Below, in pieces: positions 1 to 9,559 of a DNA stretch of 11,906 nt; positions within the stretch are counted from its first letter, which is position 1; each line of letters opens with the position of its first letter. The position numbers were made by a program, and so were the translations under genes. The notes below the pieces were generated by a model, which searched no databases, was not told where the DNA came from, and saw nothing but the letters and a program-made list of their open reading frames with translations. Source of the DNA: an uncultured Verrucomicrobiota bacterium (GTDB lineage Bacteria; Verrucomicrobiota; Kiritimatiellia; RFP12; UBA1067). The stretch spans positions 1 through 11,906 of the forward strand of contig CAMZET010000020.1 in the NCBI GenBank assembly GCA_947305825.1, written 5' to 3'.

Positions 1-1437
1 ATTGCGGACGTGGCGCGGCGGCACGAGAAGGGGCAGCCGATTCTTCTGGGCACCGTCACGGTCGACACGTCCGAAATCCTCTCGCGGATGCTCAAGATGG
101 CGCACATACCGCACGAGGTGCTGAACGCGAAGAACCACGCCCGCGAGGCGGAAATCGTGGCGTTGGCGGGCATGAAGGGGGCGGTGACGATAGCGACGAA
201 CATGGCCGGGCGCGGGACGGACATAAAACTCGGTCCGGGCGTCGCGGAGCTCGGCGGCCTCCACGTCATCGGCTCGGAGCGCCACGAGTCGCGGCGCATC
301 GACCGCCAGCTGCGCGGCCGCTGCTCGCGCCAGGGCGACCCAGGCTCTTCGCAGTTCTTCATCTCGCTTGAAGACCCGCTAATGCGCCTCTTCGGCTCGC
401 AGAAAATAGCCGGCCTGATGCAGCGCCTCGGCCTCCAGGAAGGCGAGGTCATGGAGCACAAATGGCTCAACCGCTCCGTCGAAACGGCCCAGAGGCGCGT
501 CGAGCAGCAGCACTACGCCATTCGCAAGAGAACGCTCGAATACGACGACGTGATGAACAAGCAGCGCTCGATCGTGTACGAGCTGCGTTCGCGCATTCTG
601 ACGGGCGACCAGTCCGCTGTCCACGGCACGATTCTCGACGTCATCAACGACCTCGTGCGCACGCAGGCCGAGGATTGCCTCTTCAGCGAGAAGGACGCCC
701 GCGTGCTCGACTTCATGAACTGGCTCGGCGTCACGTTCCCCGTGTCGGTGAGCGAAGAGGAAATCCGTCCGTTCGCGGGCAAGCCGGAGCCGGCGGGCGA
801 CCTCGTGTACAAGCGCATCGAGGAGGCCTACGAGGCGAAGTGCGCTTCTGAAGACCAGGATACGCTGCCGTACATGGAGCGCGGCGTGTTCTTGAGCGTG
901 ATAGACCGCGAATGGCAGGATTATCTGCGGGCGATGGACGACCTGCGCCACGGCGTGAATCTGCGCGCGTACGGGCAGCGCGACCCGCTTATCGAGTACA
1001 AGAAGGAGGCGTTCTCGATGTTCGAGACGCTGATGAACTCGATAAAGACGAAGGTGGTGGCGGGCGAGTTCCGGAGCACGACTTTGACGAACATGCGCCG
1101 GATGCTGGCTGCGGCGGAGAGGGCGAACGCGGCGGCGCGCACAAACGAAGGCGCGTTCGACGCGGAGCTCGAGGAGAAGCGCCAGACGGCGCAGCAACGC
1201 CGCGCCGCGCCGCCTCCCCAGAACGCCGTCGAAAACAAGAAAGCCGTCGCGGACGTGTTCGCATCGATGATGTCGCGCCCCGGCGTCGCCGCGATGCCGC
1301 AGATGCTCCGCCAGGCCGCCTTGCAGGCCGCCGCTCCGGCGCAAGCCGCACCCAGGGCGCAAGTCGGCCGCAACGACCCTTGTCCGTGTGGTTCAGGCAA
1401 GAAATACAAAAAATGCTGCGGGAGGAATAATCCATGA
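1..1437 (+). CDS. secA: Protein translocase ATPase SecA, C-terminal 478 residues (5' end outside window)
   Basis: SecA drives preproteins through SecYEG by ATP hydrolysis. The frame is open from base 1, so the N-terminal half (first nucleotide-binding fold and preprotein crosslinking domain) lies outside the window. Visible parts, in fragment numbering: the second RecA-like fold with GTVTVDTSE and [13 protein letters not shown] near 17-50, [12 protein letters not shown] at about 67-78, and motif [15 protein letters not shown] near 105. The helical scaffold and wing region follow, with ETAQRRVE and [16 protein letters not shown] low-complexity Ala/Pro/Gln linker leads to the C-terminal zinc-binding SEC-C motif, [14 protein letters not shown], which in well-studied SecAs contacts SecB or phospholipid. 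Motif VI has Cys-Ser where most SecAs have Ser-Gly. The TGA stop shares four bases with the next start (ATGA), so translation is probably coupled to ispD. Identification is secure. Confidence 0.98.
   Translation: MADVARRHEKGQPILLGTVTVDTSEILSRMLKMAHIPHEVLNAKNHAREAEIVALAGMKGAVTIATNMAGRGTDIKLGPGVAELGGLHVIGSERHESRRIDRQLRGRCSRQGDPGSSQFFISLEDPLMRLFGSQKIAGLMQRLGLQEGEVMEHKWLNRSVETAQRRVEQQHYAIRKRTLEYDDVMNKQRSIVYELRSRILTGDQSAVHGTILDVINDLVRTQAEDCLFSEKDARVLDFMNWLGVTFPVSVSEEEIRPFAGKPEPAGDLVYKRIEEAYEAKCASEDQDTLPYMERGVFLSVIDREWQDYLRAMDDLRHGVNLRAYGQRDPLIEYKKEAFSMFETLMNSIKTKVVAGEFRSTTLTNMRRMLAAAERANAAARTNEGAFDAELEEKRQTAQQRRAAPPPQNAVENKKAVADVFASMMSRPGVAAMPQMLRQAALQAAAPAQAAPRAQVGRNDPCPCGSGKKYKKCCGRNNP
1421..1425 (+). 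promoter_or_regulatory. Shine-Dalgarno site for ispD
   Basis: GGAGG lies inside the last codons of secA and ends eight bases before the ATG at 1434. It is the strongest ribosome-binding site in the window. It supports the 1434 start and lets ispD initiate independently as well as by coupling to secA termination. Confidence 0.8.
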
Positions 1438-2102
1438 CTACTGCGATTATATTAGCTGCCGGCAAATCCGAACGTATGGGCGCGGGAACCGACAAGGCGT
1501 TCCTGTCGCTGGTCGCCAAGCCCGTCGTGGCCTGGTCGCTCATCGCTTTCGAACGCTGCGCCGAAATCGACCGCATCGTCCTCGTCGTGCGCAAAGACCA
1601 GATTCTCGCGTCCAAGGCGGTCGTGAAGATGTTCGGCATTTCCAAAATCGACAAGATTGTCGCCGGCGGAACGAAACGCTCCGACTCCGTGCAGGCGGGC
1701 CTGGCGGCATGCGACTCCGACACGCGCTACGTCGTCATCCACGACGGCGCGCGCCCCCTCATTACAAGCGATGTCATTGCCGAAGTCGTAAAAACCGTCA
1801 AGAGAACCCCGGCCGTCACCGTCGGCCGCAAGATGGTCGATACCGTCAAGCGCGTCGAGAAGGGCACTGTCGTCGCAGAAACGATTGACCGCTCCAAGGT
1901 CTGGAGCGTCCAGACGCCGCAGGCTTTCCAGTTCCGCATTTTGCGCGACGCCTACGCAAAACTCGAATCGAAGGACGTCACCGACGACTGCCAGGTCGTG
2001 GAACTCGCCGGCGAGACCGTCAAGATTGTCGAGAACAACAAGCCAAATTTGAAGATTACGACGGTGGAAGACCTGCAGGTCGCGGGCGCTCTGCTGAAGT
2101 AG
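1434..2102 (+). CDS. ispD: 2-C-methyl-D-erythritol 4-phosphate cytidylyltransferase (IspD)
   Basis: Cytosolic enzyme of the MEP isoprenoid pathway. It transfers CMP from CTP to 2-C-methyl-D-erythritol 4-phosphate. At 222 residues it has the usual length. The N-terminal nucleotide-binding loop [10 protein letters not shown] (7-16) is followed by K21 in DKAFL, matching the CTP-contacting lysine of the family. HDGARP (103-108) carries the Asp and Arg seen in HDxARP of IspD. Further family motifs are [24 protein letters not shown], and a C-terminal LKITTVEDL holding the second conserved lysine. The start is fixed by the GGAGG site and by the conserved N-terminus directly after Met. It overlaps the secA stop by four bases. 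The usual partner ispF is not adjacent. IspD-like sugar nucleotidyltransferases such as TarI are related, but the pattern favours IspD. Confidence 0.93.
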   Translation: MTTAIILAAGKSERMGAGTDKAFLSLVAKPVVAWSLIAFERCAEIDRIVLVVRKDQILASKAVVKMFGISKIDKIVAGGTKRSDSVQAGLAACDSDTRYVVIHDGARPLITSDVIAEVVKTVKRTPAVTVGRKMVDTVKRVEKGTVVAETIDRSKVWSVQTPQAFQFRILRDAYAKLESKDVTDDCQVVELAGETVKIVENNKPNLKITTVEDLQVAGALLK

Positions 2103-2129
2103 TCCGAACGCAGACGCTATCGAAGAATC

Positions 2130-2864
2130 ATGGCAAAGATATTCGCTATTCTGGGCGACATACACTCGAACATCGAGGCGCTCAACACCGTCCTGGACGA
2201 CTGCAGAAGCCAGGGCGTCACCGACTTCCTCTGCACCGGCGACGTGATAGGCTACAACGCCTCGCCGCGAGAGTGCATCGAGATTATCCGCTCTCTCGGC
2301 TGTCCGGTGGTAAAGGGCAACCACGACCATTACGTGTCGAACCTGGGCGTGAACCTGAACGACTTCCAGCCGCACGCGGCGCACGTGATAGAATGGACGC
2401 GCGAGCAGCTCTCGCAAGACGACATGGATTGGCTGTCGAACCTGCCGTATTCGGTGATTGCGATGGGGCTGAACATAGTCCATGCGACGAACGATTTTCC
2501 GGAGAATTTCGGGTACGTGTTCGACAATCTGCAGGCGGAGGCGAATTTCATCAAGCAGAAGACGCCGCTGTGCTTCCATGGCCACACGCACTGCCCGATG
2601 ATTTACGAGAAGTCGATGAACGGGGTGTGGCGCATTGACCCGCAAGACATAAAGCTGCCGCTCGGGAAGAAATATTTCATCAACGTGGGTTCTGTCGGGC
2701 AGCCGCGAGACGGGGATCCGCGGGCGACGTATGTCATATACGAGCCGGCGACCAGGACGGTGCGGTTCCGGCGGCTGGAATACGACGTGGCGGGTGCACA
2801 GGCGCGCATACGCTCGGCCGGGCTTCCGGAGAGGCTGGCCGAACGTTTGCAGTACGGGCAATGA
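2130..2864 (+). CDS. Calcineurin-like metallophosphoesterase (Metallophos_2/YfcE type)
   Basis: Predicted soluble phosphoesterase with a two-metal active site; the substrate cannot be read from sequence. All metal-ligand motifs are present in order in the 244 residues: GDIHSN (D10, H12), GDVIGYN (D38), GNHDHY (N64, H65), VHA (H118) and GHTH (H152, H154). It should therefore be catalytically competent. No signal peptide or membrane segment is visible, so it is probably cytosolic. Relatives include YfcE-type phosphodiesterases and proteins annotated as diadenosine-tetraphosphatase-like. A 27-base gap separates it from ispD, with only a weak purine-rich stretch (GAAG) before the ATG. Its TGA overlaps the next gene's ATG (ATGA), which suggests coupled translation with the secreted protein downstream, though no functional link is evident. 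Confidence 0.88.
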   Translation: MAKIFAILGDIHSNIEALNTVLDDCRSQGVTDFLCTGDVIGYNASPRECIEIIRSLGCPVVKGNHDHYVSNLGVNLNDFQPHAAHVIEWTREQLSQDDMDWLSNLPYSVIAMGLNIVHATNDFPENFGYVFDNLQAEANFIKQKTPLCFHGHTHCPMIYEKSMNGVWRIDPQDIKLPLGKKYFINVGSVGQPRDGDPRATYVIYEPATRTVRFRRLEYDVAGAQARIRSAGLPERLAERLQYGQ

Positions 2865-4087
2865 GAAGGACGTCTGCCATATTTGCTGCGGCGCTCGTCG
2901 CGTCCGCGATTTCCGTGCCGGCGCCAGCCGCGCGCACCGCCGACTTCGGGCTGGGCGTGTTCAACGACTCCGTGCCAGGCATCTCCACCAACAGCGCGGT
3001 ATTCTCGCCGTTCTCCTTCGAGCTTGACTGCTGCATATTTGCCGAGGCGTGCGACCCGATTTCCCGCGCCGCCACCGCCGAATGCCTCGGCGTCCTTACG
3101 GAGCTCTCGCTCTACTACGCGCCGCTCTACGCTCGCACCTCCGCCCCGACAAACGGACTCGCTTTCCTCTCGGCGTATGCGCTCTGCCTTCCAGACATCC
3201 GCCTTTCATTCATCGAATACCGGAGGCGCATTCAGGAGCTTTGCGGCGCCGGCGTCTGTCTGTCCTGGCCACCGACTGGCGCCGAGAGCTTCCTACGCTC
3301 CATGATGGACGGTCAGATGGAGGAATTCGAGATTTCGCATCCGCCGTATGCGACGTCGCACTACCGCTACTACGACTTGGTTTCCGTGCGCGGAGCCATA
3401 GCCACGAATGCGATGGAAAAAGCGGCCGTGAAAAACCTCCCGTTCGAAATGCCAGACGGCACGGTGAGGGAAGTCCCGTTCCTCTGCGGGCGCGCGAACG
3501 TTGACTATTGCCGGGGCGACGTCTGCCAGACGGTGCGCCTCGCGCTCGACGGCGGCGCTTGGCTCTACCTCATCCGCCCCGCCGGCAACATCGGCTTCGC
3601 GGATTTGCGCTACCGCCTGGCGCCGTCCGCCATGCGCTCCGCAATGGCGAGCGTCGTCTCGCTCACGGAACGCGACGCGGGTCCCGCAGTCTGCGACATC
3701 GCTTTCCCGGTCCTCGACTTCGCTTCCGTTACCGACCTCGCAAAGGGCTTCCAGAAGGCCCTCGTGCCAAGCCAGGGTTTCGATTTCATCCACCGCTCCC
3801 TCACCACGCGCGACGCTTCTCAGCATGCAAAAGTGCGCATCTCGCCGCCTCGCCCGCCAAAACCCCTGCCGCAGGACGACGCTGCCGCCGCCGGACGAAA
3901 CCGCGACGACCTCTTCGACGACGTTGAATCGACGGACGATGACGACTCCTGGCGCAAAAACCCGACGGAATGGAAAGTCCCGCGAAAGGAAGTCCAGCCA
4001 TTCGTCTTTTCCTCACCTTTCCTTTTCATCGTATACAACCCGGAAACGGACGTCGTCTCGGCCATAGGTCAGTACATGGGCCCGTAG
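2861..4087 (+). CDS. Secreted divergent serpin-fold protein, probably non-inhibitory
   Basis: The 408 residues start with a signal peptide: Arg2-Arg3, a hydrophobic stretch to about residue 19, then PAPAA, a plausible signal peptidase I site near 23-27. The mature part (~380) is serpin-sized, and serpin landmarks occur in the correct order. These are NSAVFSPFSF (44-53, like the serpin N-x-x-x-SPxS segment), YYDLVSVRGAI (170-180, like the LVNAIYFKG strand), a PFEMPDGTVREVPFLCG stretch, WLYLIRPAG (~234-242, like the LP strand), a VLDFASVTDLAKGFQ segment like helix I, and a C-terminus SSPFLFIVYNPETDVVSAIG (384-403) that closely mimics the serpin PFLF...G signature. The hinge (E-G-T-E-A-A) and a normal reactive loop are missing. 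Instead, 328-366 is Pro-rich, then Asp-rich. There are 11 cysteines. Family assignment is by motif reading. Inhibition of proteases is doubtful, and a scaffold or binding role is possible. The start overlaps the phosphoesterase stop by four bases. Confidence 0.72.
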   Translation: MRRTSAIFAAALVASAISVPAPAARTADFGLGVFNDSVPGISTNSAVFSPFSFELDCCIFAEACDPISRAATAECLGVLTELSLYYAPLYARTSAPTNGLAFLSAYALCLPDIRLSFIEYRRRIQELCGAGVCLSWPPTGAESFLRSMMDGQMEEFEISHPPYATSHYRYYDLVSVRGAIATNAMEKAAVKNLPFEMPDGTVREVPFLCGRANVDYCRGDVCQTVRLALDGGAWLYLIRPAGNIGFADLRYRLAPSAMRSAMASVVSLTERDAGPAVCDIAFPVLDFASVTDLAKGFQKALVPSQGFDFIHRSLTTRDASQHAKVRISPPRPPKPLPQDDAAAAGRNRDDLFDDVESTDDDDSWRKNPTEWKVPRKEVQPFVFSSPFLFIVYNPETDVVSAIGQYMGP

Positions 4088-6316
<2,229 letters not shown>

Positions 6317-6327
6317 GGCAACCCGGC

Positions 6328-7263
6328 ATGGAAGAAGAGAAACAAGTTCCCGCGAAGGCGGATGCGGATGCGGAGGCACGCGAGCTTCCGTGGTGGAAAC
6401 TCCAGCCGAAAGTCCCGAAGACGGAAGAAGATTTCAAGGCGATAGAGATTCTCAACCGACTTCGCGCCGGCGTGGGCGACAAGATGCCGGAAGGGCTGCC
6501 GCTCGCGTGCATCGTGCGCGTAGTCGACTACGAAGACATCCACAAGGCCGGTGAGAACTACGCGATGATAGCGGTCTACGGGCCTGATGACAAGCTGTGG
6601 CGAATGTGCATACGGCGCGGGCAGGCCGCGCTCGGCGATGAAGTCCTCTTCGTGGGCGCAAACGCCGCGCTGCCGCTGGAAGAGCGCTTCGACGACCCAC
6701 TCGTCTGTTCGCTGAAGCAGAAGGTCTACAAGTTCGGCAACGGGATTCGCGTCCGCCGCATGCGCCCCATAATCAAACGCAACATATACCTGCACAATTG
6801 CGGGGTGATTTATCCCCTGGACGATTTCCGCGAAGACTTGCGCCGGTGCCGCATAGGCGAAGATTGCTCGATGCTCCTCAACATCGACAACCACGAGGAG
6901 CTCAAAGAGCGCCAGAACGTGAGGATGCCGCGCATGGTAATAGAGGAGACGCCGCCGGCGCCGGCCACGCTCAAGGCGCGCAAGCAGGCTGCCGAAATGC
7001 ACAAGCGCGAGAAGATGCGCGACAAGAACGCCAAGCGCCACGGCCGCGAATCGGCGTTCAAGTTCCTCGATACGGTGCGCTGGTTCCGCGTCGACCCGTC
7101 GGCGACTGCTGGGCTGCCGCCCGCATATCAGGACATGCCGGACCAGCCGTCGCTCTCCGACCTGGGCATCGACCCGCCGCCGCAGCAGCCGTTCCCAGAC
7201 GAACCGCCTTTCCCGGACGACGACTTCAAGGAATACCTTTCCCAGCCACCGCCAGCACGCTAG
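6328..7263 (+). CDS. Protein with DraRnl-like N-terminal OB domain but no ligase domain
   Basis: I do not recognise this 311-residue protein as a named family. Residues ~57-190 read like the N-terminal OB-fold domain of DraRnl-type (Rnl5) RNA ligases: LACIVRVVDYEDI, then an RRGQAALGDEVLFV segment like KKGEFxVGDxVVY, AALPLEERF like the SxLPxRPEF stretch, IRVRRM like the RIRTxKLRG strand, GVIYPLDDF like GLLLPL, and IGEDCSMLLNI like the E-G-x-DVTexLGI exit. The nucleotidyltransferase domain that should follow, with the adenylated lysine motif KxDG, is absent. In its place are a Lys/Arg-rich helix (~214-240) and a Pro/Asp/Phe-rich, probably disordered tail (~255-311). No signal peptide or membrane segment is seen. 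It begins 11 bases after gyrB without a clear Shine-Dalgarno. Nucleic-acid binding is a guess; the existence of the gene is well supported by its position between two tightly spaced genes. Confidence 0.8.
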   Translation: MEEEKQVPAKADADAEARELPWWKLQPKVPKTEEDFKAIEILNRLRAGVGDKMPEGLPLACIVRVVDYEDIHKAGENYAMIAVYGPDDKLWRMCIRRGQAALGDEVLFVGANAALPLEERFDDPLVCSLKQKVYKFGNGIRVRRMRPIIKRNIYLHNCGVIYPLDDFREDLRRCRIGEDCSMLLNIDNHEELKERQNVRMPRMVIEETPPAPATLKARKQAAEMHKREKMRDKNAKRHGRESAFKFLDTVRWFRVDPSATAGLPPAYQDMPDQPSLSDLGIDPPPQQPFPDEPPFPDDDFKEYLSQPPPAR

Positions 7264-7265
7264 CC

Positions 7266-9554
7266 ATGCTGAAGAAACTGCGCCGCATCGTCAAGCAATT
7301 CGTGCCGTACGGCGTCCAGAGCCGGTATGCGGCGCGTCGCTATGGCTTTCGCGAAGGGCGCGACTTAGAGCGCGCCGGCGGTGCGTTCGCCCGTCTCGGC
7401 CGCGCACTCCGCGATTGTCTGCCATACGGCCTCGTGCGTCTGCTCTGGCCGGAACCGCCGCCGGACCTGGTCGCCATCCAGGCTGCATTCAAGCGCAACT
7501 GCGAACGCTGCGCCGCGCGCCTCCGCGACGGAAAGCCACTCCGCGCCGTCTTCCTCGTCTCCAACGCCTCCATGTTCCCGGCGCTTCCTCTTTTCTCCGC
7601 CATGCTCCGCGACAGCGCTTTCTCACCGCGCGTCCTCGTTGTCCCGGACCTTCGCTGGTGGGGCGCCTCGCCGCTGCCGGCCATGGAACGCTGCCTCTCA
7701 TCCCTTGCACCGCTCGTCCCTGAACGCCTCCTCGCCGCCGCCGCTCCGCTCCGCGACGGCTCCTGGCCAGACCTCCTCGACGATGCCGACATCGTTTGCT
7801 ATCAGTCACCCTACGAGCTCTCCGACTGGCACTACAACCCGCGCTTCTCCGCCAGGCGCCGCTTCCTCCCAATCATGGTCAATTACGGCTTCTACCGTTC
7901 GCTCTACGACCGCTTCGTCATGCGCCTTCCATCGTATGCTTACATGTGGATGGCCCTGTTCGAGTGCAGCGAGACCCTTCGCGAATACTCGGAAAATTCC
8001 ATCGTGCACGGCGCCAACGGCGAACTTGTCGGCTATGTGAAGATGGACCGCCTGGCGCCGCCACGGAAAGACGCTTTGCCCCGCCAGCCCGGCAAGCGCC
8101 CGACCCTCCTCGTTGCGCTCCATCATTCCCTCGCCGGAGGACAGAACGACACGCTCATCCTTTCCGCGTTCCTCCGCAACGCCGACTTCCTCGCCTCCCT
8201 GCCAGACCGCTATCCGCAAGTCGATTTCATCTTCCGCCCCCATCCGTTCCTCCTGAAGATGCTCTCGCTCAAGCGCTACTGGGGGCGCGAGAAGACGCGA
8301 AAATATTTCGGCGAGCTGCGCTCCAAGCCGAACGTCCGCTGGTCTGACGGTCCCGACTATTTCCCTGATTTCGAGGCGTCCGACGCGATTCTTCAAGACT
8401 GCGGCTCGTATCTTGTGGAATACCTGTATACGCTCAAGCCGTGCTGCTACATGCTCAATTCTCCCGACGACCGCGACAGGCTGTTCTCGCCGCTTGGGCA
8501 GCGCTGCCTCGACGTCTGCCAGATAGCCTGCGACCAGAAGGCTATAGAGCGTTTCGTGGATGAGACCGTCATAGGCGGACGGGACGTCCTGCGCGAGAAG
8601 CGCACTGCGCTCGCAGGCGAAGTGATGCTGAACCATCCACACGCCTCCCAGACGGCGCTCTGGCGCATATTGCAGCGCATAGTGGATGCCGGACGCGCCT
8701 TGGCCGCCGACGAACCGCTCGTCGACGTGCTGATGGCGACGCACCGGCCAGACCCCACCTTCCTAGGCGAGCAAAGAGCGTCGATTTCTGCGCAGGTGGG
8801 CATCCGAGTGAATCTCATCGAGCGCGAGGACGTGGAGGAGAAGGGGGCTTGCGCGAACTTCGCCGCGCTGCTCGACGCTTCCACCGCGCCATACGTCGCT
8901 TTCGCCGACCAGGACGACGTGTGGCACGAGGACAAGCTGATGCGTTCGCTGGCGCTCATGCGCGAAATGGAGTCGCGCTACGGCAAATCCACGCCGCTTG
9001 CGGTCTATACCGACGCCGTCGTGACCGACTCCTCTCTGCGCGAAATCTCGCCGTCGCTTTTCCGCCACACGCGCATCGATCCTCGCCGCACCGAGCCGCG
9101 CCAGCTCGCGTTCCAGAACGTCGCCAACGGCAACACGATGCTCATCAACGCCGCGCTGCGCAACCTGGCGCGGCCCATTCCGCCGGAGGCGTTCATGCAC
9201 GACCATTGGCTCATGCTCGTCGCCGCTTCCTTCGGCCACGTCGCCCTGCTCGACGAGCCGACGCTTCTCTACCGCCAGCACGGCGGCAACGCGATCGGCG
9301 GCGCGCGCGTAGACGCCTCGTATTTCCTGGCGCGGCTCACCGACGGTCCCAAGCGCCTCCGCGAGCGCCTCTACGCCAACGTACGCCAGGCCGACGCTTT
9401 CACGCGCCGTTTCGGCGTGCGCACACCGGCCGCGCTTCGCGCGCTCTGCGGCCTCGAACTCCTGCCCTGGCCGCGCCGCGCCGCCGCCATTCTCCGCCAC
9501 CGCATCTTCAAATGCGGCTTCCTGCGCAACCTCGGTACGCTCTTCATCGTCTAG
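7266..9554 (+). CDS. Two-domain glycosyltransferase: TagF-like GT-B domain fused to GT2 domain
   Basis: The 762-residue product probably builds a surface polysaccharide. The N-terminal ~480 residues resemble the CDP-glycerol:glycerophosphotransferase (TagF) fold: FIFRPHPF (321-328) and SDAILQDCGSYLVEYLYTLKP (from 372) match the RPHP and SDxxxxDxSS...KP motifs that line its donor site. Residues ~486-680 match the rhamnosyltransferase-like GT2 family: VDVLMAT (486), NFAALL, ADQDDVW (547-553, the DxD metal site), HDHW (645-648) and LYRQHG (668-673). The usual DDGSTD motif after the second strand is missing, and about 25-30 residues seem absent there. The start at 7266 is chosen because it follows the previous stop by two bases and begins a basic leader, MLKKLRRIVKQFVPYG. 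The frame is open further upstream, but only as a shadow of the gene before it. No Shine-Dalgarno is visible. Confidence 0.85.
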   Translation: MLKKLRRIVKQFVPYGVQSRYAARRYGFREGRDLERAGGAFARLGRALRDCLPYGLVRLLWPEPPPDLVAIQAAFKRNCERCAARLRDGKPLRAVFLVSNASMFPALPLFSAMLRDSAFSPRVLVVPDLRWWGASPLPAMERCLSSLAPLVPERLLAAAAPLRDGSWPDLLDDADIVCYQSPYELSDWHYNPRFSARRRFLPIMVNYGFYRSLYDRFVMRLPSYAYMWMALFECSETLREYSENSIVHGANGELVGYVKMDRLAPPRKDALPRQPGKRPTLLVALHHSLAGGQNDTLILSAFLRNADFLASLPDRYPQVDFIFRPHPFLLKMLSLKRYWGREKTRKYFGELRSKPNVRWSDGPDYFPDFEASDAILQDCGSYLVEYLYTLKPCCYMLNSPDDRDRLFSPLGQRCLDVCQIACDQKAIERFVDETVIGGRDVLREKRTALAGEVMLNHPHASQTALWRILQRIVDAGRALAADEPLVDVLMATHRPDPTFLGEQRASISAQVGIRVNLIEREDVEEKGACANFAALLDASTAPYVAFADQDDVWHEDKLMRSLALMREMESRYGKSTPLAVYTDAVVTDSSLREISPSLFRHTRIDPRRTEPRQLAFQNVANGNTMLINAALRNLARPIPPEAFMHDHWLMLVAASFGHVALLDEPTLLYRQHGGNAIGGARVDASYFLARLTDGPKRLRERLYANVRQADAFTRRFGVRTPAALRALCGLELLPWPRRAAAILRHRIFKCGFLRNLGTLFIV

Positions 9555-9559
9555 ACGCC

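Noticed and set aside
989..1723. Antisense open frame spanning the secA end and ispD start
   Set aside because: It is low-complexity Ser/Arg/Pro sequence covering the conserved SEC-C and IspD N-terminal motifs on the other strand.
2103..2129. Possible promoter or terminator in the ispD-phosphoesterase gap
   Set aside because: Only 27 bases, with no inverted repeat followed by a T-run and no recognisable -10/-35 pair.
1452..2861. Long antisense open frame across ispD and the phosphoesterase gene
   Set aside because: It is opposite two well-identified genes, has Arg/His/Val-rich composition typical of a GC-rich shadow frame, and shows no recognisable motif.
6798..7265. Upstream extension of the two-domain glycosyltransferase by 156 codons
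   Set aside because: This part overlaps the OB-domain gene in another frame and translates to Arg/Ala/Pro-rich shadow sequence. The ATG at 7266 directly after the previous stop is the better start.
7806..8744. Antisense open frame of about 312 codons in the TagF-like region
   Set aside because: It has no family motifs and lies opposite a gene with clear GT-B motifs; it results from high GC and few stop codons.
8849..9559. Upstream extension of the GT4 gene by 237 codons
   Set aside because: It lies within the GT2 domain coding region in another frame and is Arg/Pro-rich. The GT4 fold begins immediately at the ATG at 9560.
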